From Serratia silvae (lineage in GTDB: Bacteria; Pseudomonadota; Gammaproteobacteria; Enterobacterales; Enterobacteriaceae), in assembly GCF_023282985.1 (NCBI RefSeq), contig NZ_JAGQDC010000018.1:1-64000 (forward strand): a stretch of 64,000 bases of DNA. The letters run 5' to 3'. Positions 50,401 through 59,460 of the stretch are shown in pieces. A program made the translations under genes and the position numbers. The notes below the pieces were generated by a model. That model did no database searches. It saw only the letters and a program-made list of their open reading frames with translations, and had not been told where the DNA came from. The stretch's first letter is position 1. Each line of letters begins with the position of its first letter.

Positions 50401-53400
50401 GGCGAGTGCGATCTGTTTCAAGGAAGGATCGACGGCAATCACGTTCAGATTTCGCGCTGCCCCCCGGTTGATGTAGCCTAAATCACCGTCTGGCTTCACG
50501 CCCACCAGATAGTCATATGGCGAAACCAATACACGAGCGGTGGCGGCAACAGAACGCCCGCCGCCGGCAACAAAGGCTTCCGACAGCAGTTGCAGCTGAT
50601 AGGTGGCATCCGCATAGGACTTCAGATCCAGCGGAATATTCGCCACGCCCTGCTCGTTGGTGGTGCGGTCTTCCAGTTCCGTTTCAAAACCATCGCTATT
50701 CTGGCGGTTCTCAAAGAAGGCGTAATCCGGGAAGCGATCAAAACTTGGGTACATTGGCCGTAGGGTCAACTTCGAGGTGACGCGACGATCCTGGGCTGGT
50801 GTGCCAAACAGGTTCTGCACATCGATGTTCGCCTGCAGCTCAGAAGGTTTCACCCACCCTTGCTGCCGGTTCGGCGTCAGCTCCAGCTTCACCTTCAGTT
50901 GGTCTGGCTCAAACTCTTTCACGTTGACGGCGGTATGGCCAAGTAAGGTGGAAGTGTCGTTATTCTTGCCAATCAGATACAGGTAGACGTTCCACTCGCC
51001 CGTTGGTGCGTTCTCATCGGTGGTGTAACTCAACTCATTGAAACCGCTGCCACCGAGAGTCAGCGGCACCGTCGTCATCAGTTTGTCGCGTGGATCGCGG
51101 ATCTCGGCACGTACCGGTACGCCAGCCAGGGCTACGCCCCAATCGGTAGCACGGGTAATCAGACCAATATTGAAGGTATCGCCCGGACGGTACACGCCAC
51201 GATCGGAGAACAGATAACTGCTCAGGGTGCGTGGATCGATCGGGGTTTCTTCGCCTTGAATATCAAAGCGGGAGAAATCCAGCCCGCGGTCGTTATAGCG
51301 AGTGGTTGGCAAGAAGGAAACATCGCCCTCTTTTTCCACCAGGAACATCACCGGCTGGCGTTCGTTGGTATACACGTCCAGCGATGGGAAACGCACGTGC
51401 CCATTGGCATCGGTCACCTGGTTGAGCAGCGTTACGCCGTTTTTGGCGATCACCGAGACTTTGGCGCCGCTGACTGGCGCTCCGCTGTGGATAGATTGGA
51501 CAAACACATCGCGCGTTTTATCCTGCGAGCGCTTGGCAATAATCCCCAGATCGGTCACGACAACAAAGCGCGAATCCCCGACGGAGCGCGAGTCGTCCTC
51601 TTCCTGCTCCCCTTGATAGCCTTCATCCTCTGCGGCCTGCGTCTTTTTCTTTTCCGGCTGCCATTCTGACAGCGTCAGCAGGAACACGCCGCGATGGGAA
51701 TCCGTGCTGGTGGACAGGTAACGTGAGAGATCGATGCCCTTATAGCTCACTTCACCCGGCCGATCGTTGTTGATTACCGTTTGATATTTGAAGTGTTCGG
51801 TAAAATATTCATCGTTGAGTTGGTTGAACTGAGCCGAAGAGTATTCGCTGCTTTTGAAAGAAACGATATGTTGCAACTGGCTTGGGATCACCCGTTTGAT
51901 ATCCAGCCGCAGACCGGGCACGTTACGCGCAGCCACGCTGATTTGCTTGTCACCGTTTACCGACAGCAGAGAACCCTGTGACATAAACTGCAAGGTTTTC
52001 GGGAAGTCTGGTACTTCGACGATGCGGTAGACCTTCTCCGGCATTTTATAGCCGCCCGAAGAGGTCATCAGGTTGGTGATTTCCAGCAGCATAAAGCGGT
52101 GAGCCGGTGCGTCAAACTTGAAGCTGAACTGCGGTTGATAGGTCTCTTCCGCTTCATTCAAGGTCAGCGTCAGCGGCGTAGACTGGGCCATTACGCTGTT
52201 TTCGATGCTCTCAGTCCCGCCCCACTGATAAAAATCGTCCGGTTCGTTGCTGGCTTCAGAATCGTTAGGGTTATGCTGCGGCAATAACCAGGCCTTGACC
52301 GCACGCCCGGCATCTTTGTCTTTGATCGCATCGCTGAAGGCGACAATCAGCGCACGCTGGCCTTTGGTGCCATCGCTATCGACCACCTGAGCACTGGCAT
52401 CCTTCACTGTGAGGCTATACAGCGTTGGCACCGATACCCAGCTGTCTTTCGATTGGGTGATCGCATTGGCAGACACCACCGACTTGATGCCTTTACCCAG
52501 CACCAGATGCACTTTACCGCCGTGATCCAGGGCTTTCAGCGGTTCAGAATGCACCCAGGCGTTCAGTTTCTTGGCATCATAGACCAGGGAGAAATTGAGT
52601 TTCTTTTCAGATTTGGCGTTGGCTTCGATCAACCCCATGGCGATCTGCTTTTCAAAGCTGGCCACATCCACTGGCGCATTGAATTTGACGTTGAAGATAG
52701 CGCTGCGCTTTTGCGGATCTTGTGGGTCCTGATAATACTCGGCTTGCCCAAGTTGATAGTCAAAAGCCGGGGCACTAAAGCTGTAATTGGTGTTGGCGAG
52801 TTTAATCTGTGGGGCCAACAGCACGGCTGGCTCGAGCTTAACCTCATATTTGCCGCCCATCGGCAATGGGTTTTTCGGCGTGAAGACCAGGGTCCAGGCG
52901 TTATTCCACTTCCACTGCCCTTCAAGTGCCGGGCTGATGGAGATACCTTTTTCCACGACCTTTCCGGCATCGGCCAACGGTGCTACGGAGTTTCTAAAGG
53001 TGAGGGTGACCTGCTGCGGCGCAGATTTCTGCACGGCATAGTTAACCGGTTCAGGATCGGATACGCGCACGCTGGTTTCCTGGTACACCATCGGTGCCGG
53101 TTCAATCGGCTGTGGCCGATTCAGCCACCAGTGCCACCCGTAGAAGGCGACACCCGCGGCGCACAACAGCACCAGCAACGACAGGCTAATGGCTTTGGGA
53201 TATTTATCTACCCCACCTTCCAGCCGCAGGAAGCCACGCTTCACCCCGCCGGATACCGCTGCCCACCAGGCAGGTGCATTCCAGTTCAGGTTGCCCACCA
53301 CCGGCTTGAACAGCCGCCCCAACAGGCCAAAAATCACGGCCAACAGGCGGAACAGGCCTTTTATCAACGTAAAAGGCAAACGGAGGATAAACTTCAGCAA

Positions 53401-53406
53401 ATCCAT
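47410..53406 (-). CDS. Bacterial alpha-2-macroglobulin (with thioester motif)
   Basis: 1998-aa giant protease trap that covalently captures attacking proteases in the periplasm; paired with pbpC, which repairs the breached wall. The thioester motif CSEQ is present with Cys1513, so the trap should be active. MG-domain repeats and a C-terminal region follow. Unlike the E. coli YfhM lipoprotein (1653 aa), this one has no lipobox. It begins with a hydrophobic/amphipathic stretch (1-40) and a membrane segment at about 73-95 (ISLSLLVLLCAAGVAFYGWHWW), so it should be anchored in the inner membrane. AAGGTG lies before the ATG. Confidence 0.92.
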   Translation of the reverse strand: MDLLKFILRLPFTLIKGLFRLLAVIFGLLGRLFKPVVGNLNWNAPAWWAAVSGGVKRGFLRLEGGVDKYPKAISLSLLVLLCAAGVAFYGWHWWLNRPQPIEPAPMVYQETSVRVSDPEPVNYAVQKSAPQQVTLTFRNSVAPLADAGKVVEKGISISPALEGQWKWNNAWTLVFTPKNPLPMGGKYEVKLEPAVLLAPQIKLANTNYSFSAPAFDYQLGQAEYYQDPQDPQKRSAIFNVKFNAPVDVASFEKQIAMGLIEANAKSEKKLNFSLVYDAKKLNAWVHSEPLKALDHGGKVHLVLGKGIKSVVSANAITQSKDSWVSVPTLYSLTVKDASAQVVDSDGTKGQRALIVAFSDAIKDKDAGRAVKAWLLPQHNPNDSEASNEPDDFYQWGGTESIENSVMAQSTPLTLTLNEAEETYQPQFSFKFDAPAHRFMLLEITNLMTSSGGYKMPEKVYRIVEVPDFPKTLQFMSQGSLLSVNGDKQISVAARNVPGLRLDIKRVIPSQLQHIVSFKSSEYSSAQFNQLNDEYFTEHFKYQTVINNDRPGEVSYKGIDLSRYLSTSTDSHRGVFLLTLSEWQPEKKKTQAAEDEGYQGEQEEDDSRSVGDSRFVVVTDLGIIAKRSQDKTRDVFVQSIHSGAPVSGAKVSVIAKNGVTLLNQVTDANGHVRFPSLDVYTNERQPVMFLVEKEGDVSFLPTTRYNDRGLDFSRFDIQGEETPIDPRTLSSYLFSDRGVYRPGDTFNIGLITRATDWGVALAGVPVRAEIRDPRDKLMTTVPLTLGGSGFNELSYTTDENAPTGEWNVYLYLIGKNNDTSTLLGHTAVNVKEFEPDQLKVKLELTPNRQQGWVKPSELQANIDVQNLFGTPAQDRRVTSKLTLRPMYPSFDRFPDYAFFENRQNSDGFETELEDRTTNEQGVANIPLDLKSYADATYQLQLLSEAFVAGGGRSVAATARVLVSPYDYLVGVKPDGDLGYINRGAARNLNVIAVDPSLKQIALADLKQVLIEQKYISVLTKQDSGVYKYQSKMKEVQLSEQPLALSEQGTDLTLATETPGDFVLVIEDAQGKVLNRIAYSVAGNANLSRSLDRNAELKLKLNQAEYQPGEEIEVAINAPYTGSGLITIEKDRVYAWQWFHTDTTSSVQKIRVPAGMEGNGYINVQFVRDVNSSEIFMSPLSYGVMPFKISTKARQNGLEIVTPEVIKPGENLTMTVKTDAPQQVALFAVDEGILQVARYRLKDPLEYFFRKRELSVESSQILDLILPEFSKLMALSAAPGGDAGEGLDLNLNPFKRKRDKPVAYWSGITEVNGEKQFTYPVPDYFNGKIRVMAISVTPSKIGKAQTSATVRDNFIMTPNVPYMVAPGDEFDVSVGVSNNLEGLNGKPVAIAVQLTPPPQLEVVGKAEQNLSLAEKREGVINFRLRAKAALGDAPLVFEARYGDKTSRRTISTSVRPAMPYRTQTVMGRMSGSSQNIDNLRQMFDAYAQRSAAVSHSPLVLTNGLAQYLADYPYYCSEQIVSRSIPLIMQSQHPEMKSSQSQAEVSNQLKNLLGVLRSRQNDSGAIGAWRSSPETDPFVTPYVVQYLLEAKAAGYALPVGMLEDANGALRELAANRYEDMYHLRLRTWAVYLLTLQGEITTNSLASVQDTLQKLYPDSWKTDLSALYLASSYRLLKMDDEANALLQPSWKQLSKAYDKGWWTQNYFDPLVQDATRLYLITRHFPEKVSSIPPQVLENMVKALKEERYTTYSSAMSILALESYSAQVAAQANATDSLTIAQLGKQGNADPQVISEMIGLFAKGQFTAEAKAIRFTNSADAPAWYVVTQAGYDLAAPQKAIARGLEITRDYTDEQGKPVTQVTLGQKINVHLKIRANSKEGQSNLAIVDLLPGGFEVVQQTAPEPESTGEDGEASENTDAGWQSPLAASGSTWAPDYSDIREDRVIIYGSASTDVQEFVYQIKATNTGSFVIPPAYGEAMYDREVQAMSANSGKLVVVPAESQ

Positions 53407-53477
53407 GATTGCAGCACCTTTTTATTCCGTGAAAGACACCCAGAGAGACAACATTCCCAACGCCGGAACCGAGGCAG

Positions 53478-53921
53478 CTAACAGGCCACACCTATTCCCA
53501 AAATCAGTAACAACACCAAAAAAACAAGAATAGCGGCCATGACCACGCCAAAAGCAAACAGAGCAATTTGGAAAGCTAACGTGCCAATACCGAGCATTAC
53601 CGCAGCAGAAACCGCGCGTGGGTTTTCCTTACACACCCCAGCAATCGTGCCAAGGATCACGGCACCAACCGCCAATATGGCTGTGACGATCTTCAATATC
53701 CGATCGACATCATAGTGAGGCCGCGAGACCTTTTCAGGGATTTTATGACCAGCCAGTGAGGCCAGCAGTGATTCTTTGATGGCCACGGCTTTGCCAGCAA
53801 CGAGGCTTTCCAACGTCTGCTGAGGGGCAAATGGCCCGGCATAGAAATGGACTATCGCCAATAACAGTGCCAAACCGCCTAGCGCGATCCCCGACCAACC
53901 GAATATATTTTTTCTGAGCAT
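53478..53921 (-). CDS. Hypothetical inner-membrane protein
   Basis: 147-aa protein with membrane segments at about residues 8-27, 73-93 and 100-143 (the last probably two adjacent helices). Between them is a soluble loop (PQQTLESLVAGKAVAIKESLLASLAGHK...). I chose the start MLRKNIFGWSGIA at 53921, where GGAGGG lies 6 nt upstream. I do not recognise a family. It precedes the macroglobulin gene by 71 nt on the same strand, and might belong to that unit. Confidence 0.75.
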   Translation of the reverse strand: MLRKNIFGWSGIALGGLALLLAIVHFYAGPFAPQQTLESLVAGKAVAIKESLLASLAGHKIPEKVSRPHYDVDRILKIVTAILAVGAVILGTIAGVCKENPRAVSAAVMLGIGTLAFQIALFAFGVVMAAILVFLVLLLILGIGVAC

Positions 53922-54022
53922 GAGAAACCCTCCTTGGTTACTCGCGGTAATGTGCACATTATCCACTAATTTCACACGTCGGTGGAAACTCTATTTTAGC
54001 TGTGCAGCGTGAATTGTGCATT

Positions 54023-54053
54023 GCGGGCGCAGCATGCAGCCCCTACGCAGAGT
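54023..54053. repeat. Short interspersed repeat, GGGCGCAGCATGCAGC family, copy 2
   Basis: Related to the copy at 7671-7700; it lacks two bases in the second half of the palindrome (GCAGCCCC instead of GCAGCGCCCC). It lies just downstream of yqcC. Confidence 0.6.
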
Positions 54054-54057
54054 GCGA

Positions 54058-54390
54058 TTACAGCTCGATGTTGAGCAGTGAATCCAACCGTTGCAGCAGT
54101 ACCAGCAGCGGCAGGCAGCTCGGCTGTTTATCCTTCAGCGCCTCTTCAAAATAAGGGGTGATGGCAAAACGCGTTGGCAGTGGCGCATTGGCATCGAGCA
54201 GCGCATGCATCCTTGGCAACAGTACCCACTGCAACCACTCTTCAGCCAGCATGCTGTCGATGCAAAAAGGTTCCGTGCTGGCAAAAGCCTCAGCTTCCGG
54301 CGGCATAAGCTGCCACAGCGCCAAATCACGCATGGATTGTTCAATCGCCTGTAAATTATGGCGAACCTGGTTGGATATACTCATCGACAT
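54058..54390 (-). CDS. yqcC: YqcC family protein
   Basis: 110-aa conserved protein of unknown function, helical, with the family core EWLQWVLLPRMHALLDANAPLP. In E. coli yqcC lies directly beside truC and csrB; here about 10.6 kb of inserted genes separate it from truC, and an MFS gene separates it from csrB. An in-frame ATG at 54384 is an alternative start. Confidence 0.92.
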   Translation of the reverse strand: MSMSISNQVRHNLQAIEQSMRDLALWQLMPPEAEAFASTEPFCIDSMLAEEWLQWVLLPRMHALLDANAPLPTRFAITPYFEEALKDKQPSCLPLLVLLQRLDSLLNIEL

Positions 54391-54524
54391 TCCCGATCTA
54401 TTTAAGCTTGTTAATCAGCCTGTGGCTGAGAACGGCAAAGCATAACATTTAAGCCCAAAGCACCCAATTTTATCTGGTGGCACCACGCCTGGCACGGCAC
54501 AATACGCGCACCCAAAAATCACAC

Positions 54525-55775
54525 ATGATAAAAGACATGCCCGCAACATCACTCAATAAAAATCACGCTACGCCCGGTAAAGCCATGCTGGCTTCGGTAA
54601 CCGGTTATGCTATGGACGGCTTCGATCTGTTGATACTCGGCTTTATGCTGCCGGTGATCACCACTGAACTGGGTCTCACCTCATCGCAAGCCGGTTCGCT
54701 GGTGACCTGGACATTGATCGGCGCAGTGATTGGCGGCGTGATCTTCGGCCATCTCAGCGACCGTTTTGGCCGTATCCGCGTGCTGACCATCACTATCCTG
54801 ATGTTTTCGCTGTTTACCGGCCTGTGCGCCGTTGCCGTCGGCTACTGGGATTTGCTCGCCTATCGAACCCTGGCGGGGATTGGGCTGGGCGGCGAGTTCG
54901 GTATTGGCATGGCGTTAATCGCCGAAGCCTGGCCCGCAGAAAAACGCAACCGCGCCTCGGCCTATGTGGGCATGGGCTGGCAGCTCGGCGTGCTTGCCGC
55001 TGCCTTCCTCACCCCGCTGTTGCTACCTTATATCGGCTGGCGTGGTATGTTCCTGGTTGGCCTGCTGCCGGCGCTGGTTTCCTTCCTTATTCGCCGAACC
55101 ATGGGCGAACCCAAAGAGTTTACGCAGCAAAAAACCAGTGAACAGCAACTCTCCTTTACTCAACGATTAAAGCTGCTATTTAAAGATCGTGCCACCAGCA
55201 AGGCCAGCCTGGGGATCTTTATCCTCTGCTCGGTGCAAAACTTTGGCTATTACGGGCTGATGATCTGGATGCCGACCTATCTGGCCAAAAACTTTGGCTT
55301 CTCGTTGACCAAATCCGGCGTCTGGACGGGAGTCACAGTGATCGGCATGACCTTCGGTATCTGGCTGTTCGGCGTATTGGCCGACCGTTTTCCCCGTTGG
55401 ATCATCTTTGTCATTTACCAGATTGGTGCCGTCGTGATGGTCATAAGCTATGCGCAACTTACCGATCCCACGCTGATGCTGTTTGCTGGGGCACTGATGG
55501 GGGTGTTTGTTAACGGGATGATTGGTGGCTACGGTGCGCTGATTTCTGACACCTATCCGGTACAGGCTCGCGCCACGGCGCAGAATATCCTGTTCAACCT
55601 GGGGCGCGGCGTCGGTGGGCTTGGGCCATTGGTGATCGGTGCACTGGTCACTCAGGTTTCTTTTACTGCCGCGATCAGCCTGCTGGCCGCTATTTACCTG
55701 TTGGATATTTTCGCCACGCTGTTCCTGTTACCGAAGAAACAAAGCACAGGTGATACGTTGGGAGCAATAGGATAA
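54525..55775 (+). CDS. MFS transporter, aromatic-acid/H+ symporter-like
   Basis: About 416-aa major facilitator with 12 predicted membrane segments. The loop 2-3 motif A-like sequence is GHLSDRFGRIRVLT, and the family-type GLGGEFGIGMALIAEAWPAEKRNRAS follows transmembrane segment 4. It resembles the acid/aromatic or sugar-acid symporters; the substrate cannot be read from the sequence. No strong ribosome site is visible. ATGs at 54477, 54525 and 54537 are all possible; I prefer 54525. It is convergent with csrB. Confidence 0.8.
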   Translation: MIKDMPATSLNKNHATPGKAMLASVTGYAMDGFDLLILGFMLPVITTELGLTSSQAGSLVTWTLIGAVIGGVIFGHLSDRFGRIRVLTITILMFSLFTGLCAVAVGYWDLLAYRTLAGIGLGGEFGIGMALIAEAWPAEKRNRASAYVGMGWQLGVLAAAFLTPLLLPYIGWRGMFLVGLLPALVSFLIRRTMGEPKEFTQQKTSEQQLSFTQRLKLLFKDRATSKASLGIFILCSVQNFGYYGLMIWMPTYLAKNFGFSLTKSGVWTGVTVIGMTFGIWLFGVLADRFPRWIIFVIYQIGAVVMVISYAQLTDPTLMLFAGALMGVFVNGMIGGYGALISDTYPVQARATAQNILFNLGRGVGGLGPLVIGALVTQVSFTAAISLLAAIYLLDIFATLFLLPKKQSTGDTLGAIG

Positions 55776-55789
55776 ACCTTGAGGGGGAA

Positions 55790-55818
55790 GCCAGGCAGGA
55801 TTTGCTGTCTGGCCTTTG
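55790..55818 (+). terminator. MFS gene terminator
   Basis: Stem GCCAGGCAG / CTGTCTGGC (55790-55798 with 55805-55813, one G-T) followed by CTTTGCT. It is 14 nt after the stop. The strength is moderate. Confidence 0.6.
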
Positions 55819-55825
55819 CTCCAGA

Positions 55826-56216
55826 CAAAAAGTTGGGGGCACTGCGTTAACAGTGCCCCCGGTTCGTTTTATAGCTAATCCCGCTACAAGTGTGCTCCCT
55901 GCTCAATCCCTGAAAACTTTTCCTTTCGGCCATCCTGACCAAAACAATCCTTCGCAAAATCCTCTAGCATCATCCTGACGCGGTTCCTCGGCCTTCCTGA
56001 CCCACCAACAATCCTGTGTTGGCTCTCTATCTCCGTCCTGGAGGTGTCCCTGGTTTCAATCCTGAAACATCCTGTGTATCATCCTGATACCAATCCCTTC
56101 CACTCTTCCTGAGTGCATCCTTTTCTTCTTCCTGAAGCTGCATCATCCTGACGCTTTCCTGCTCCATCCGGCTTCCTTCCGGTAGACATAAGATCGCTTA
56201 TTTCCTTCCCGTTCAC
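55826..56216 (-). ncRNA. csrB: CsrA-sequestering small RNA CsrB
   Basis: About 390 nt (E. coli 369). Read on the minus strand, the region has some 19 AGGA units, plus several GGGA, most in CAGGATG or CAGGAAG loops of small hairpins (for example ATCAGGATGATGCAG and AATCAGGAAG-type). They titrate CsrA, freeing its mRNA targets. The end matches E. coli, AAACGAACCGGG, then a 10-bp terminator stem (55835-55844 with 55851-55860) and a run of T. The start at 56216 (GTGAACGGG) aligns with the E. coli 5' end. The gene lies between yqcC/MFS and syd, the usual csrB locus. Confidence 0.93.
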
Positions 56217-56394
56217 AAGGGCATGTAGGACGGATTACAGTAAATTTGACTTAACTCACATCGGAATAAACATATAATAAATTGATATATATGATTAATT
56301 AGTAAAAATAGACCAGCTAAAGTAAAAAATTAAAAGCGATCTCTCACAGCTTTTGTAAGAGATCTCTCACACGCACTAAAGGCAAATTCGCCGA
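56217..56394 (-). promoter_or_regulatory. csrB upstream region with UvrY-binding palindrome
   Basis: TGTAAGAGATCTCTCACA (56354-56371) matches the UvrY (GacA-type) response-regulator palindrome with one mismatch, and lies about 147 nt upstream of the csrB start. A half site, GATCTCTCACA, is at 56338-56348. Their presence argues for BarA-UvrY control. The AT-rich tract 56250-56335 carries no gene. A likely -10 (CTACAT, about 56222-56227) lies just upstream of the start; the -35 is weak. Confidence 0.8.
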
Positions 56395-56943
56395 TTAATT
56401 AACACTTGGGCGTAAAGCATTGAGAAAATCGCCCAAACAGGCGGCTAATAGCGTACGTTTTTTGCTGCCAAATTGCTCAAGCAGCACGTTGCCGCTGACA
56501 TTACACAGCGACACCACCGTCATTTCCGATTCTGTAGTCGCCAGGAACAACGTAGGCGAGAGCTTAAGGCGTTTTTGCGTCACTAGATGCCCAATCAGAT
56601 TCTCCTGCAGTCGAATAAAGTCGTCTTCACTCCAGACCTGCAATAGCGTCAACGGATGCTCGCCGAACTGCGCACTCATATCCCCGGCATACTGTTGGGT
56701 ATAGAAGGTGTGGATATCCGGTTGTAGTTGCAGTTCCAGCGCCTGCTCAACTTTTTCCAGACTAGCCGCTGGCGTAAAAGGCTGCGGCAGCCACAGCACC
56801 GTGTCATCGCGATTTTCGACAATACAGGGGGAAGCCACGCCGTACAGTTCCTGGCTAGCTGGGGCATGGCCGTACTGCTGTAGCCATTCGTCGACATAGC
56901 GCTGGGTAAATTCACGCAGGGCGTGCGATACATCATGGTCCAT
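56395..56943 (-). CDS. syd: SecY-interacting protein Syd
   Basis: Peripheral inner-membrane protein that binds SecY and proofreads the translocon. 182 aa (E. coli 181). The N terminus [20 protein letters not shown] and the conserved [24 protein letters not shown] region match the family. I chose 56943, since the ATG at 57027 would add 28 residues with no family match and run into the queF promoter region. Divergent from queF. Confidence 0.95.
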   Translation of the reverse strand: MDHDVSHALREFTQRYVDEWLQQYGHAPASQELYGVASPCIVENRDDTVLWLPQPFTPAASLEKVEQALELQLQPDIHTFYTQQYAGDMSAQFGEHPLTLLQVWSEDDFIRLQENLIGHLVTQKRLKLSPTLFLATTESEMTVVSLCNVSGNVLLEQFGSKKRTLLAACLGDFLNALRPSVN

Positions 56944-57006
56944 ATTTTTTCTCGCATACGGTAAACTAGTGCCTATTGTACCTATCTCACACCAAGGTGA
57001 CAGCTC

Positions 57007-57852
57007 ATGTCCTCCTATCAAGATCATCAGGCTCTGGCGGCACTGACGCTGGGCAAGCCAACCGCATACCGTGACAACTACGATGCCTCACTGCTACAAG
57101 CGGTTCCTCGCAGCATGAACCGGGAACCGCTGGGGCTTTATCCCGATAGCCTGCCATTCCACGGTGCCGATATCTGGACGTTGTATGAACTTTCCTGGCT
57201 CAATGCCAAGGGGCTGCCGCAGGTCGCGGTGGGAGAAATCAGCCTGAATGCCAACAGCGTGAACCTGATTGAGTCCAAAAGCTTCAAGCTCTATCTCAAC
57301 AGCTTTAACCAAACCCACTTCCCGGACTGGGAGACGGTGCGCAGCACGCTGCAACGCGATCTCAGCGCCTTCGCGCAAGGGGATGTCAGCGTGAGCCTGT
57401 TCAGCGTCGAGCGGCTTGAAGGCAGCCCAATCGCCCGGTTGGATGGCGAATGCCTTGACCAACAAGACATCAGCATTGATAACTACGAGTTCGATACGGG
57501 CTACCTAACAGGCGCAGCCGGTAGCCAAATCGTTGAGGAAACGTTGGTCAGCCATCTGTTGAAGTCCAACTGCCTAATCACCAACCAGCCCGATTGGGGC
57601 TCAGTGCAGATCCGCTATCGCGGCCCACAGATCAACCGCGAAGCCCTGCTGCGCTATCTGGTTTCGTTCCGCCATCACAACGAATTCCATGAACAGTGCG
57701 TTGAGCGGATCTTTAACGATCTACTGCGTTTCTGCCAGCCGCAACAATTGAGTGTTTATGCCCGCTATACCCGGCGCGGTGGTCTGGATATCAACCCTTG
57801 GCGCAGCAATGTGGCGTTCGAACCGGCGCATGGCCGTCTGGCCCGCCAATAA
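57007..57852 (+). CDS. queF: NADPH-dependent preQ0 reductase
   Basis: Reduces 7-cyano-7-deazaguanine to preQ1 for queuosine in tRNA. 281 aa, the long two-domain type. The QueF motif [15 protein letters not shown] (about residues 89-103) binds NADPH, and the thioimide cysteine is in [13 protein letters not shown]. Adjacent upstream is syd, divergent, with 63 bp between starts. It is the usual enteric neighbourhood. Confidence 0.97.
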   Translation: MSSYQDHQALAALTLGKPTAYRDNYDASLLQAVPRSMNREPLGLYPDSLPFHGADIWTLYELSWLNAKGLPQVAVGEISLNANSVNLIESKSFKLYLNSFNQTHFPDWETVRSTLQRDLSAFAQGDVSVSLFSVERLEGSPIARLDGECLDQQDISIDNYEFDTGYLTGAAGSQIVEETLVSHLLKSNCLITNQPDWGSVQIRYRGPQINREALLRYLVSFRHHNEFHEQCVERIFNDLLRFCQPQQLSVYARYTRRGGLDINPWRSNVAFEPAHGRLARQ

Positions 57853-58036
57853 TGCTCAACAACTGAGCTAACAGGCGGTTTGTATTGGTAAAAATCCGGA
57901 GACGGCGGTAAGGTTAAATCAAGAGTGCCCGCTTTTTGCTCAGGCATTCCAGTAGGCAATACAAAATTCTTACCGCAGTGCGCAGAGAGGCAGGTAAGGA
58001 TTATTATCGCCCCATAGTGGGCGCAAAGGAGTTACC

Positions 58037-59401
58037 TTGATTACACATATCAGCCCACTTGGCGCTATGGATTTGTTGTCGCAGCTGGAAGTTGACATGC
58101 TGAAGCGTACCGCCAGCAGCGACCTGTACCGTTTGTTCCGCAACTGCTCCCTGGCGGTGTTAAACTCCGGTAGCCAGACCGACAACAGCAAACAGCTGCT
58201 GTCGCGTTATGAAAACTTTGATATCAACGTGCTGCGCCGTGAACGCGGCGTAAAACTCGAGCTAGTGAACCCGCCAGAAGAGGCTTTCGTTGATGGCCGC
58301 ATTATTCGCTCACTGCAGGCCAACCTGTTTGCCGTGCTGCGCGATATCCTGTTTGTCCACGGCCAAATGGACAGCGCCGGGCGCTTCCAACACCTGAATC
58401 TGGAAGACTCCGTTCATATCACCAATCTGGTGTTCTCCATCCTGCGTAATGCCCGCACGCTGCACCTGGACGAAGATCCGAATATGGTGGTGTGTTGGGG
58501 TGGCCACTCGATCAATGAAAACGAATATCTGTATGCCCGTAAGGTCGGTAGCCAGTTGGGTCTGCGCGAGCTGAATATCTGTACCGGCTGTGGGCCAGGG
58601 GCCATGGAAGCGCCGATGAAAGGGGCTGCCGTCGGTCATGCTCAACAGCGCTACCACAACAGCCGTTTTATCGGTATGACCGAACCTTCCATCATTGCCG
58701 CCGAACCGCCGAATCCGCTGGTGAACGAACTGGTGATCATGCCAGATATCGAAAAACGTCTGGAAGCCTTTGTGCGCATCGCGCACGGCATCATCATTTT
58801 CCCTGGCGGTGTCGGTACTGCGGAAGAACTGCTGTATCTGTTGGGCATTCTGATGAATCCGGAAAACAGCGAACAAGTCCTGCCGCTGATCCTCACCGGG
58901 CCAAAAGAGAGCGCCGATTACTTCCGCGTGCTGGACGAATTCATCATGAATACGCTGGGCGAGGAAGCACGCCGTCATTACACCATCATCATCGACGATC
59001 CGGCCGAAGTGGCCCGTCAGATGAAAAAAGCCATGCCGCTGGTGAAAGAAAACCGCCGCAATACCGGTGATGCCTACAGCTTTAACTGGTCGATCCGTAT
59101 TGCACCGGACCTGCAACTCCCCTTCGAGCCAAGTCATGAAAACATGGCCAATCTCAACCTGTACCCGAATCAACCGGCGGAACAGTTGGCTGCGGCCCTG
59201 CGCCGTGCGTTCTCAGGGATCGTGGCGGGTAACGTGAAGGAGAACGGCATTCATGCCATCGAACAGTTCGGCCCTTACAAGCTGCATGGCGATCCGTTGA
59301 TGATGAAGCAGATGGACAGTCTGTTGCAGGGCTTTGTCGCCCAGCACCGGATGAAACTGCCGGGAACCGCCTACGTTCCTTGCTACGAGATCGTAGCCTG
59401 A
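58037..59401 (+). CDS. ppnN: Nucleotide 5'-monophosphate nucleosidase PpnN
   Basis: PpnN (YgdH) hydrolyses purine and pyrimidine nucleotides to base plus ribose 5-phosphate; ppGpp stimulates it. 454 aa as in E. coli. The LOG-like core has [16 protein letters not shown] and [11 protein letters not shown] (the phosphate-binding and catalytic Glu motif), flanked by N- and C-terminal domains. A terminator follows. Confidence 0.96.
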   Translation: MITHISPLGAMDLLSQLEVDMLKRTASSDLYRLFRNCSLAVLNSGSQTDNSKQLLSRYENFDINVLRRERGVKLELVNPPEEAFVDGRIIRSLQANLFAVLRDILFVHGQMDSAGRFQHLNLEDSVHITNLVFSILRNARTLHLDEDPNMVVCWGGHSINENEYLYARKVGSQLGLRELNICTGCGPGAMEAPMKGAAVGHAQQRYHNSRFIGMTEPSIIAAEPPNPLVNELVIMPDIEKRLEAFVRIAHGIIIFPGGVGTAEELLYLLGILMNPENSEQVLPLILTGPKESADYFRVLDEFIMNTLGEEARRHYTIIIDDPAEVARQMKKAMPLVKENRRNTGDAYSFNWSIRIAPDLQLPFEPSHENMANLNLYPNQPAEQLAAALRRAFSGIVAGNVKENGIHAIEQFGPYKLHGDPLMMKQMDSLLQGFVAQHRMKLPGTAYVPCYEIVA

Positions 59402-59412
59402 TCATCACCTCT

Positions 59413-59440
59413 GGGCGGCGTCATAGCCGCCCTTATTTTC
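59413..59440 (+). terminator. ppnN terminator
   Basis: GGGCGGC / GCCGCCC stem (59413-59419 with 59426-59432) followed by TTATTTT. Confidence 0.85.
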
Positions 59441-59460
59441 TGACGTTGTTGCCTTCACTC

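Noticed and set aside
55900-56180. Regularly repeated TCCTGA units that look like a CRISPR or satellite array
   Set aside because: The units have irregular spacing and no unique spacers; they are the CsrA-binding loops of csrB.
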